NCBI RefSeq assembly: GCF_900141815.1
Contig: NZ_FQYR01000005.1
Location: 124,001 to 188,000 of the forward strand
Direction: 5' to 3'
Source: Rubritalea squalenifaciens DSM 18772
GTDB lineage: Bacteria; Verrucomicrobiota; Verrucomicrobiia; Verrucomicrobiales; Akkermansiaceae
DNA: 64,000 bases
Part shown: positions 33,438 through 40,886 of the stretch, in pieces
Layout: each line of letters starts with the position of its first letter
Numbering within the stretch: the first letter of the stretch is position 1
Position numbers and translations under genes: made by a program
Notes under the pieces: generated by a model
What the model was told of the DNA's origin: nothing
Database searches by the model: none
Seen by the model: only the letters and a program-made list of their open reading frames with translations

Positions 33438-35588
33438 TTATTGATCAACCTTTTCAGAGAGTTGCTGGCAGGCTTTGATATCGAGCTTTCCGGAGGCGAG
33501 AATCGGAATTTCCTCTACTGGGATGATGCGTTTCGGGCACCAGAGGGAAGGAAGGCCATTTTCTAGCAGGCGGTAGCGGAGGTCGATGCACTCTTGCTCC
33601 AGCGCAACGCCGCTGATGGTGGAGAGGAGTGCAATGGCTTCACCTTTCTGAGCGTCTGGAATGCCCACGATGGCAATCTTGCGCTCCGTCTCTTCGTCGA
33701 GTCCCAGAGCATTGTTGACTGCTGCCTCCACGGTTTCATGAGGAACCATTTCACCGGCAATCTTGGAGAAGCGGGAAATGCGGCCCTCAATGGAGAGGAA
33801 GCCTTGATCGTCCATGCGGCCTACATCGCCAGTCTTGAACCAACCATCGATGATGACTTCTTTGGTCTTCTCTTCGTTGTTCAAGTAGCCGGGGAATACG
33901 TTGGCACCCTTCATCCAGATGATGCCTGGCTGGTCGATTGGGACCGGCTTGTCTGTGCTCGGATCGGTGAGTTTGACGGCGATGCCTGGCAGGAAGTTAC
34001 CAACCGTGCCAACCTTGGCAGCTGGGATCACGGGCAGATTGCCAGCTGGCTCAGGAGCGGGTAGGTTGACGTTGGTAGCAGGTGAGGTCTCGGTGAGTCC
34101 GTAGCCTTCCTGCGGCATGATATTGAATTTCTGGTGGAAGGCATTGGCGAGAGAGGTCGGGAGCTTCTCTGCCCCGGTGACTACGAGCTTGAGTGGTTTG
34201 AGCTGCTCCGGGGTGACCCTGCGCATGTAGCCACGCAGGAAGGTCGGGGTAGCGAGCAGGAGGACGATCTTGTGTTCCTCGATGAGCTCGGCAATGCGCT
34301 TGGTTTCCAGCGGGCTTGGATAGGTCACGAGGTTCAGGCCTTCGATGATCGGGAACCAGAGGGTTACCGTGCAGCCGAAGGAATGGAACAGAGGCAGGGA
34401 GCCTAGGATCGTGGCATTGTGCGGAAGGTTGAGGCGGGTGCCAAACTGGCAGACATTGGCCAGTAGGTTGCGGTGAGTGAGCGGGACGCCTTTCGGTGCT
34501 CCTGATGAGCCCGAGGTGAAGAGAAGGATCGCCTCTTTGTCTCCACCTTGCGGGTCGATACCGACGAGCTTGGCGAGCAATTTGGTCGGGGTGACCTTGG
34601 AGAGAAGTACCCAGCGGGTGATCGACTTCTTGAGCTGTGGGAGTACACGCTCTAGATAGATGAGGTCGCGGTTAGGCGGCCATGGGAAGGATGGCATCTT
34701 GCGGATGAAGGGGTCCGCAGTGATGAACTTGTCCAGATCAGCCTGCTTGATGGCGGAGTGGACTGCCTCATGGCTGGCGGTGAAGTTCAGGTTCACAGGT
34801 ACCTTGCCGGCAAAAATGACGGCGAGGTTGGCGATCATGCCGCCGAGTCCCGGAGGTAGAATGATGCCGACGCGCTTCTTCTTCGTCTGCTGGCTGATGT
34901 GCTTGGAGAAGGCGATGGCAACCCCGAGAATGATGGCAAAGCTTTTGCTGTCGTCCTTGGAGCCATCAAACACGGTGCACGAGCTGTGTTTTTTCAGACC
35001 GGCAAGCAAAGCCATACCCAAGGAGCCTTTGAGGAATTCCCTGGAAGAAAAAGCTGCCTCACTGGCAGTGAGGAGGCCTTCCAGCCAGGCAGCCGGGCTC
35101 ATGTCAGATGGATGGAGCAGTTTGCCGAAGGAGAAAATGACTGAGGGCAGTGAGGAAGTGCTCTCGATAGAAAGAGAGCTGTCAGCAGGGATCTGGACAG
35201 CGAGTGGCAAGGAGGGTAGGCCAAGCTCAGTGATGGCCTTCAGGGTGTCGCTGGGGATGAGGGAGGCCGTGCCGGGTAGGGCGAGAGCTTCGCCTGGGAG
35301 GAAGACCGCTACGCCATTGTCGCCCAGATCTTTGAAGAGCTGTTTGCCGACCTGCTGCAGGTCCTTGTCCTTGGATGAAAAGGCAACGGCCTCGGTACCT
35401 GGTTTGCTCAGGTGAGCCTGAATAGAATCCTCAATGACGGCACTTTCCTCACAGAGCCAGATGATTTTGCGACCTGAGAGAAGTTTCTCTAGCTGAACCA
35501 ATTCGGGGTAGTTCAGGCGCCCGGGGACGATCAGAACGTTGCGGTTCGGCAGGTTTTCTTTACCAATAACTTGGATGGATTTACTCAT
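33438..35588 (-). CDS. AMP-forming acyl-activating enzyme with degenerate N-terminal acyltransferase-like domain
   Basis: 716 residues. Residues about 200-715 form an acyl-CoA/acyl-ACP synthetase: P-loop LLFTSGSSGAPKGVPLTHRN, GYGLTETSPATN, WFKTGDVGRMDDQGFLSIEGR and a C-terminal Lys in ASGKLDIKA. This matches the AMP-binding half of Aas-type enzymes. The first 190 residues look like a PlsC domain (ENLPNRNVLIVPGRLNYPELVQLEKLL...) in which the HxxxxD active-site motif is absent, so acyl transfer is probably lost there. It would activate fatty acids for membrane lipid recycling. Confidence 0.85.
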   Translation of the reverse strand: MSKSIQVIGKENLPNRNVLIVPGRLNYPELVQLEKLLSGRKIIWLCEESAVIEDSIQAHLSKPGTEAVAFSSKDKDLQQVGKQLFKDLGDNGVAVFLPGEALALPGTASLIPSDTLKAITELGLPSLPLAVQIPADSSLSIESTSSLPSVIFSFGKLLHPSDMSPAAWLEGLLTASEAAFSSREFLKGSLGMALLAGLKKHSSCTVFDGSKDDSKSFAIILGVAIAFSKHISQQTKKKRVGIILPPGLGGMIANLAVIFAGKVPVNLNFTASHEAVHSAIKQADLDKFITADPFIRKMPSFPWPPNRDLIYLERVLPQLKKSITRWVLLSKVTPTKLLAKLVGIDPQGGDKEAILLFTSGSSGAPKGVPLTHRNLLANVCQFGTRLNLPHNATILGSLPLFHSFGCTVTLWFPIIEGLNLVTYPSPLETKRIAELIEEHKIVLLLATPTFLRGYMRRVTPEQLKPLKLVVTGAEKLPTSLANAFHQKFNIMPQEGYGLTETSPATNVNLPAPEPAGNLPVIPAAKVGTVGNFLPGIAVKLTDPSTDKPVPIDQPGIIWMKGANVFPGYLNNEEKTKEVIIDGWFKTGDVGRMDDQGFLSIEGRISRFSKIAGEMVPHETVEAAVNNALGLDEETERKIAIVGIPDAQKGEAIALLSTISGVALEQECIDLRYRLLENGLPSLWCPKRIIPVEEIPILASGKLDIKACQQLSEKVDQ

Positions 35589-35714
35589 GAGACTGGACTT
35601 GCGATGGACGTGTTGCTGCGGGGAGCGTGCTTACGCTACACAATACGCCGAGAATGGCCTGTTTAATCAAGCCATTCTTTTCGATGATCCCATCTCGATT
35701 TTCAATGATCGAGC

Positions 35715-36650
35715 TTACTGCTCGCTCTCTTGTGGTGAAGAGGGCTCTACCGGGGCGATCTGCTCCTTGGAGCCTTTGGCAATCGCATCGAGCACACCAT
35801 TGATAAATCTAGGTGAATCGGTGGAGCCGAAGCGGCGGGAAATCTCGATAGCCTCGTTGATGGCGACAGGAGTCGGGATGTCCTCACGGAAACAGATCTC
35901 GTAGATGCCGAGGCGCAGGATGGCGCGGTCAACCGGATCGATACGCTCAGGGCGGTAGTTGCTGACGATCTCCGCGATCTTGGAATCGAGATCCGCTTTG
36001 CGGTTGAGGACGGCACTGGAGAGGGAGTCCACTTCCTTGCGGAAATGGTTGAGATCTTCGCTGGTCTCTCTGAGGTGCTTGATATCCGGATGGTCCGGGA
36101 ATTTGTCCGGGCTCTCGACCATGTCGATGCGGTCGGAGACGCGCTGCAGGGCATTGATGGAAGCCTTGATGGATTCCAGCTGTCTGTTGATGACTGGGAA
36201 ATCCTGCAGAAGCAGGTTCCATTCCCTGCGCTGAATGGTCAGTGAGCGGTTCAGTGAGAAGAATTTCTCGATGAGATCGAGCAATTCCGGGTCGGCAGTT
36301 TCGCTGTCTGGCTTGAAGAGGCGCTTGATGCGGTCCACGAGAGCCTGCCAGTTGTTTTCCAGTTTGAGGATTTCAGCGAGCTTCAACTTCAGCTTCTCAG
36401 CGTCCGGGTGGGCGCCGATGATCGAGTCGGCCTCTGGAGCCCTGTCGATGAGTTTGGTGAAGCGGCCTTGTCTGCCCTGATTGAAATGAAGGATGGCCTT
36501 CACGGTGGCTTTGGTCAGCTTGTTGTGGTCTGACTCAAGCACGAGGGCCCAAAAAGTTTCGCAGAGGTCTTCTGCTGAGGCGCCGCCTTCTAGATCTGAA
36601 CTATAGAGGAACTGGATGGCGGATTCGCGTATTTCGCGGCGGCTATGCAT
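35715..36650 (-). CDS. nusB: NusB with a large central insertion
   Basis: 311 residues, about twice the usual 140. The first helix RREIRESAIQFLYSSD (residues 4-19) and the C-terminal core NYRPERIDPVDRAILRLGIYEI...PVAINEAIEISRRFGSTDSPRFINGVLDAIAK (231-292) are plain NusB. Between them, about residues 45-215 are extra: charged helices with LKLKLAEILKLENNW, RREWNLLLQDFPVINRQLESIKASINAL and RETSEDLNHFRKEVDSL, likely coiled coil. NusB with NusE (S10) binds boxA RNA and drives rRNA antitermination. The gene overlaps ribH by 8 bp, the classic ribH-nusB order. Confidence 0.9.
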   Translation of the reverse strand: MHSRREIRESAIQFLYSSDLEGGASAEDLCETFWALVLESDHNKLTKATVKAILHFNQGRQGRFTKLIDRAPEADSIIGAHPDAEKLKLKLAEILKLENNWQALVDRIKRLFKPDSETADPELLDLIEKFFSLNRSLTIQRREWNLLLQDFPVINRQLESIKASINALQRVSDRIDMVESPDKFPDHPDIKHLRETSEDLNHFRKEVDSLSSAVLNRKADLDSKIAEIVSNYRPERIDPVDRAILRLGIYEICFREDIPTPVAINEAIEISRRFGSTDSPRFINGVLDAIAKGSKEQIAPVEPSSPQESEQ

Positions 36651-37170
36651 TGCTCGGGAACTGTCGGTTAAGTTTCTTTTTGGAATCTGGGTCGTGCTTC
36701 AACTTGGAGAAGAGCTCTACCATGGATTCCGCAGCTCTGGCAGCCTCGCGTCCGCGGTTGAGCTGGGAGCCGATGCAGCGTGCGTAAGCTTGTTTCTCGT
36801 CCTCGACAAGCAATACTTCATGAATCACGGGAGTAACATGCTTGACGGCCATCTCCTGCAGGCTGGTGCTGACGGATTCTGCGACCAAATCTCCGTGCTG
36901 GGTTTTTCCTCTAATGATGAGGCCCAGGGCGATCACAGCCTGTGGCTTTTCCTCTCCGGCAAGTACGGCGGCACAGGCTACCGGGATTTCAAAAGCTCCA
37001 GGAACGCGGACAACATCCACGCGGGCGTGTGGCATGATGGCTGCGAGTTCATCTTTGGCATTCTCAACGAGGGCATCGGTAAACTCTTCATTGTACTTGG
37101 AAGCGACAATGCTGATGCGAGCCTTTGAGTTGGAGATATTTCTTGGTCTTGGAGGAAGTGCCGTCGACAT
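36643..37170 (-). CDS. ribH: 6,7-dimethyl-8-ribityllumazine synthase
   Basis: 175 residues. Penultimate step of riboflavin synthesis. RVPGAFEIPVACAAVLA, the phosphate-binding IRGKTQHGDLVAESVS with the catalytic His, and IGSQLNRGREAARAAESM are the family motifs. The usual Phe after the His (HFE/HFD) is Gly here (HGD), a small departure. Overlaps the start of nusB by 8 bp. Confidence 0.95.
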   Translation of the reverse strand: MSTALPPRPRNISNSKARISIVASKYNEEFTDALVENAKDELAAIMPHARVDVVRVPGAFEIPVACAAVLAGEEKPQAVIALGLIIRGKTQHGDLVAESVSTSLQEMAVKHVTPVIHEVLLVEDEKQAYARCIGSQLNRGREAARAAESMVELFSKLKHDPDSKKKLNRQFPSNA

Positions 37171-37254
37171 AGGGAGTGTATGTCGTGTGACGGGGAAAAA
37201 GTCAATGACGGCCTCTGAACTTACACAGGCTACTTGCTCTAAGGGCTTGTCATC

Positions 37255-37950
37255 ATGGGAAGAGATGGCAAATGTGTGGGCAGCAAGATGGGGAAATCAA
37301 CAGAGATACGTGGTGGGACCAAGGCCAAGGTCATCGGTAGAGTAATCGGTGGCGTGATATGGCTGGTGGGGATTACGCTGCGTATGCGCTTTGTGGACCG
37401 TACTGGCGCGGGCAAGACCCAGGGAACGCCGGATGAGGTGCCACCGATGCTCTATTCCCTCTGGCACAACCGGGTGTTCATCATGCCCTTTTTCAAGCGC
37501 AAGTTCCTGCGCAAGCGCCGGGTAACTGTGCTGACCAGTGCCAGTAAGGACGGGACGATCCTGGAGACTGCCGTGGGGATGTTCGGGATGGGGGCCGTTC
37601 GAGGCTCAAGCTCTCGCCGGGCCGTGGCTGCCCTGGTGGCTATGAAGAAGGCTCTTAAGGCTGGCAGCGATGTCTGCGTGACGCCTGATGGTCCCCGCGG
37701 GCCAGTCTACAAGATTCAGGCAGGTATTGTGAAGCTAGCTCAGACGACTGGAGCCCCCCTCTGTATCGTGCGTGTGCACTACTCGAGCTACTGGAGCCTG
37801 AAGAGTTGGGACCGCTTCATGATTCCTAAGCCCTTCAGCAAGGTGGAAATCATTTTCGAAGAGCCCTATTTTGTAGGGGATGACCTGGATGAAGCTGGTT
37901 TCGAGGCTGAGCGGGAGAAGCTGGAGCAGGCGATGTCCTTGTCAGCATGA
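37255..37950 (+). CDS. DUF374 lysophospholipid acyltransferase family protein
   Basis: 231 residues. An N-terminal hydrophobic segment (IGRVIGGVIWLVGITLRM) is followed by PMLYSLWHNRVFIMPFF (the DUF374 equivalent of the HxxxxD motif), TSASKDGTIL, RGSSSRRAVAALVAM and VCVTPDGPRGPVYKIQAG. These define DUF374, a relative of lysophospholipid and lipid A acyltransferases acting at the inner membrane. Start at 37255 is supported by AAGGG nine bases upstream; 37288 is an alternative. Divergent from ribH-nusB. Confidence 0.9.
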   Translation: MGRDGKCVGSKMGKSTEIRGGTKAKVIGRVIGGVIWLVGITLRMRFVDRTGAGKTQGTPDEVPPMLYSLWHNRVFIMPFFKRKFLRKRRVTVLTSASKDGTILETAVGMFGMGAVRGSSSRRAVAALVAMKKALKAGSDVCVTPDGPRGPVYKIQAGIVKLAQTTGAPLCIVRVHYSSYWSLKSWDRFMIPKPFSKVEIIFEEPYFVGDDLDEAGFEAEREKLEQAMSLSA

Positions 37951-37988
37951 AGAGTTGATCCTGGCCGCGGAAAGGCTAAGCTCAGCGC

Positions 37989-38396
37989 ATGCAGATCGAG
38001 TTATCCACTCCAGCCCTCCTTTTTCCGGCTGTGAGTTTGCTGTTTCTTAGTTACACGAACCGATTTTTAGCTCTGTCTGCGCTGATCCGGAAGCTGCACA
38101 CGGAATGGCGGGAGGATTCCAAGTTTGGTGGTAAGTCGGCTCTCGCACAGATCGAGAACCTGCGTCACCGGCTAGTGCTGATCCGCTGGATGCAGGTGAG
38201 CGGTGCGGTTAGTCTTTTCTGCTGTGTGCTCTCCATGGCAGCCATGTTGCTCGATTTCCGAGTGCTTGGCGTGTGGATCTTTGGGACGGCTCTCTTTCTG
38301 ATGGCGGTTTCCCTGATTGCCCTGGTCAAGGAGGCGAGTGTCTCTGGTGGCGCGCTGAATATTTTGCTCAATGAGGCCGAGGAAAAAGAGGAATAA
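37989..38396 (+). CDS. DUF2721 membrane protein
   Basis: 135 residues with three hydrophobic segments (PALLFPAVSLLFLSYTNRFLALSALIR, SGAVSLFCCVLSMAAMLLDF, VWIFGTALFLMAVSLIALV). The run YTNRFLALSALIRKLH and IENLRHRLVLIRWMQ fit DUF2721, a small inner-membrane family of unknown role. 38 bp after the DUF374 gene, likely co-transcribed. Confidence 0.85.
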   Translation: MQIELSTPALLFPAVSLLFLSYTNRFLALSALIRKLHTEWREDSKFGGKSALAQIENLRHRLVLIRWMQVSGAVSLFCCVLSMAAMLLDFRVLGVWIFGTALFLMAVSLIALVKEASVSGGALNILLNEAEEKEE

Positions 38397-38431
38397 AAAA
38401 GCCACGCTCGGGAGAGACGTGGCTTGGAAAA
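38395..38431. terminator. Bidirectional terminator between DUF2721 and asnS
   Basis: AAGCCACG / CGTGGCTT arms (38399-38406 and 38418-38425), A-run to the left and GGAAAAAA to the right; strongest for asnS on the minus strand. Confidence 0.88.
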
Positions 38432-38452
38432 AATGGGTGATGATTCCTGCGG

Positions 38453-39820
38453 TTAGAATTCGCAGGAGCCCGGAGTCCTGGAGAAGGGGATGACGTCCCG
38501 GATGTTTTTCATGCCAGTGACGAACATGAGCATGCGCTCGAAGCCCATCCCGAAGCCTGCATGTGGGCAGGTGCCGTACTTGCGCAGATCCAGGTACCAC
38601 CAGTAGTCCTCATCGGAGAGGCCGTGCTCTTCCATATTCTTTTTGAGAACGTCCATGCGCTCTTCACGCTGGGCACCACCGATGATTTCGCCGATGCCTG
38701 GGACGAGAAGGTCCATGGCGGTGACGGTCTTGCCGTCGTCGTTCGTGCGCATATAGAATGGCTTCACGGATTTCGGATAGTTGTAAACGGTGGTGGGGCT
38801 CTTGAAATGTTCCTCGGTCAGGTAGCGCTCGTGCTCGGACTGCAGGTTTACTCCCCACTCGATCGGGTATTCAAATTTCTTGCCGGACTGGATGAGGATC
38901 TCGACGGCTTCGGTGTAGGAGACACGCTGGAATGAACGCTCGACCACGAACTCCAGTCGCTCACGGAGGGACTTGTCGACAAACTTGCAGAAGATATCGA
39001 GGTCACCTTCGTTGTTCTCAAGGATGTCTTTCACGAGGTATTTGACGAATTCCTCGGCAAGGTCCATGTCTCCCTCAAGGTCACAGAATGCCATCTCTGG
39101 CTCGACCATCCAGAACTCGGCGGCGTGGCGTGAGGTGTGGGAGTTCTCCGCGCGGAATGTCGGGCCGAAGGTATAGATGTTAGAAAGGGCGGTGGCAAAG
39201 GCTTCTCCCTCGAGCTGACCGGAGACGGTGAGGTAGGTCGCCTTGGCGAAGAAGTCTTCCTCTGGTTTGTCGGCCTTGGTATTGGTCGGGTCCTGGGTGG
39301 TGACGCGGAACATTTCACCAGCACCTTCGCAGTCGGATGCCGTAATGATCGGAGTGTGAACCAAGGTGAAGTCACGCTCTTCGAAGAAACGGTGAACTGC
39401 ATGGGCAAGACGTGAGCGCATGCGGAAGACGGCTCCGTAGAGATTCGCGCGTGGGCGTAGATGGGAAATGGAGCGCAGGAACTCAGGAGTATGACCTTTC
39501 TTCTGTAGCGGGTAATCAGATGGAGCCTCGCCGATCAGTTCAAGTTCGGTGACCTGGACTTCCCATTTCTGGCCTTGGCCGGGAGATTCGATCAGCTTTC
39601 CTGTGATGCCGACCGCGGCACCGGTAGACATCTTACCGATGTGCTCGTAACCAGGGATGCCAGCATCCGCAATGCACTGGATGTTCGCCAGGCAGGACCC
39701 GTCGTTCATTTCGAGGAAGGAAAACTCTTTGGAGTCGCGTCTGGTACGCACCCATCCCTTGATGACGATGGAGTCCATCGGGGAGTCGCTACCCAGAGCG
39801 TGCTTGATTAAAGTTCGCAT
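38453..39820 (-). CDS. asnS: Asparaginyl-tRNA synthetase
   Basis: 455 residues, class IIb. The N-terminal OB fold binds the anticodon ([24 protein letters not shown]). Catalytic motif 2 is [24 protein letters not shown] and motif 3 is [15 protein letters not shown] with the ATP-binding Arg. The SGQLEGE segment is typical of AsnRS. The presence of AsnS implies direct Asn-tRNA charging. Single gene with its own terminator. Confidence 0.97.
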   Translation of the reverse strand: MRTLIKHALGSDSPMDSIVIKGWVRTRRDSKEFSFLEMNDGSCLANIQCIADAGIPGYEHIGKMSTGAAVGITGKLIESPGQGQKWEVQVTELELIGEAPSDYPLQKKGHTPEFLRSISHLRPRANLYGAVFRMRSRLAHAVHRFFEERDFTLVHTPIITASDCEGAGEMFRVTTQDPTNTKADKPEEDFFAKATYLTVSGQLEGEAFATALSNIYTFGPTFRAENSHTSRHAAEFWMVEPEMAFCDLEGDMDLAEEFVKYLVKDILENNEGDLDIFCKFVDKSLRERLEFVVERSFQRVSYTEAVEILIQSGKKFEYPIEWGVNLQSEHERYLTEEHFKSPTTVYNYPKSVKPFYMRTNDDGKTVTAMDLLVPGIGEIIGGAQREERMDVLKKNMEEHGLSDEDYWWYLDLRKYGTCPHAGFGMGFERMLMFVTGMKNIRDVIPFSRTPGSCEF

Positions 39821-39899
39821 GCAGCTGGGATAATCGTTTTAGCTTAGCGGGTAAATAAGGAAACCGACAAACTTTTGATTTCCGTGGTGACACAGGGTC

Positions 39900-40844
39900 C
39901 TACCGGGTCACTTCAGCTCGTTGAGACGCCGTGAGGTAGGTGAGAGCCTTGGTTTTGTCCGTGCGGGCAAAGGCATTGACTTTGGTAGCTTGTGCTGGGG
40001 TGAGTTCTAGTTTGGTAAAGCGCGTGCCGGCGAGTTGGCGCTTTTGGTCAGAACCTTTGGCCTTCCTGTATTGCTTGCCCAGAGTGGCTACGGGCTTCGC
40101 GGTAATCTTTCTCACCAGATCGAGTCGTTCTCGGGGAACGAAGATTTTATTGGCGCATTCGATGGCGCTGGCTTTTCTCACCAGATCCTGAAGCTTGAGT
40201 TGGGTTTGATCATAGGTCACGAGCGTGACTTCCAGTCCATCGATCCAGCCCGCCTCCGTGGTGATGACTCCGGGTAGGGCACCAAGTTTGCGCTCACCAG
40301 TCCAGAAGCAGTGCATTGCAAAGGCGGCCTTGGCCTGATTCTGTGTGCTGAGTTCTATCCGTAGGAGCTCCAAAGGAGCTGGAATCTTCTGCCCGGATTT
40401 TTGAAGAGCTAAAACCATTCTGTCTGTTAGGCTCTTGAGGTCCCAGATTTTGTCTTTGCGAGGAATGATATCTTTACCCGAGGCGTCGAAGAAGCGGATG
40501 ACTTGGTAGTTCCAGGCAGGCTCGTTGAACTTGCGAAGCATTTCTTTGTCCTTACCTCCGCTGTTATTCTTGATGAGGAGCGGGACAAAGGTGTTCTCAA
40601 TACTATCAACGATGATGGGGTGGGCCATGACCTCATGGCCAAACTTCTTGCAGCCTGCTCATCCGGGGACTTCCTGAAAAAAGGCGAAGATCGGCTTGTT
40701 AGTCTTTTTGGAGAGTGCCGCGGCCTGATCAAAGTCTCTAAGAAAAGCGGCCGGCCCAGTCTCTTGGGCAAAGTTTTTTGATTCGGCGGAGCAAGAGCTC
40801 AGCAAAATACTGAAGCCTAAAAGAAACAGCCATCGTAAACCCAT
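39900..40844 (-). CDS. Thioredoxin-like selenoprotein lipoprotein candidate (in-frame UGA as Sec62)
   Basis: Two open stretches, 40844-40662 and 40658-39900, lie in the same frame and are separated only by TGA at 40661-40659. Read through, they give a 314-residue lipoprotein (lipobox LSSC, Cys18). A thioredoxin-like region follows: PIFAFFQEVPG-U62-AGC65-KKFGHEVMAHPIIVDSIENTFVPLLIKNN. UGA occupies the first Cys of a CxxC motif; I recall related proteins with VPGC there. The downstream stretch has no credible start of its own: the first ATG is 10 codons after the UGA inside the conserved fold. A hairpin with an AGGU loop starts 18 nt after UGA (see 40623-40661). It follows sppA by 42 bp. Confidence that this is one gene is high; Sec insertion needs SelB/SelC, which are not in this window. 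Confidence 0.82.
40623..40661 (-). promoter_or_regulatory. Candidate bacterial SECIS element
   Basis: After UGA (40661-40659) come 18 nt, then a perfect stem GGCCATG (40640-40634) / CATGGCC (40629-40623) closed by the loop AGGU (40633-40630). Bacterial SECIS elements need a stem-loop shortly after UGA with G in the first two loop positions; the GGU core is as in the E. coli fdhF loop, from memory. The distance from UGA to the loop (25 nt) is within the usual range. Confidence 0.72.
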
Positions 40845-40860
40845 ACAGGTACGATGGCTG
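40828..40860 (-). terminator. 11-bp hairpin overlapping the selenoprotein start codon
   Basis: CAGCCATCGTA (40828-40838) pairs with TACGATGGCTG (40850-40860); on the minus strand it is followed by TTTCTTTT. It could terminate or attenuate transcription from sppA. The ATG of the next gene (40844-40842) lies in its loop, so it may also restrict ribosome access. Confidence 0.6.
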
Positions 40861-40886
40861 TGAGATGGTATCTATTCCAGATCTAT

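Noticed and set aside
35651-35678. AGAATGGC / GCCATTCT inverted repeat between nusB and the acyl-activating gene as a terminator
   Set aside because: On the minus strand, where both genes lie, it is followed by CGGCG and not by T; it could only act on the plus strand, where no gene ends.
40659-40661. The TGA as a simple nonsense mutation or sequencing error
   Set aside because: Possible, but the TGA falls exactly on a redox-Cys position, the second Cys is kept, the frame is intact on both sides, and a SECIS-like stem-loop follows. A random mutation would rarely combine these.
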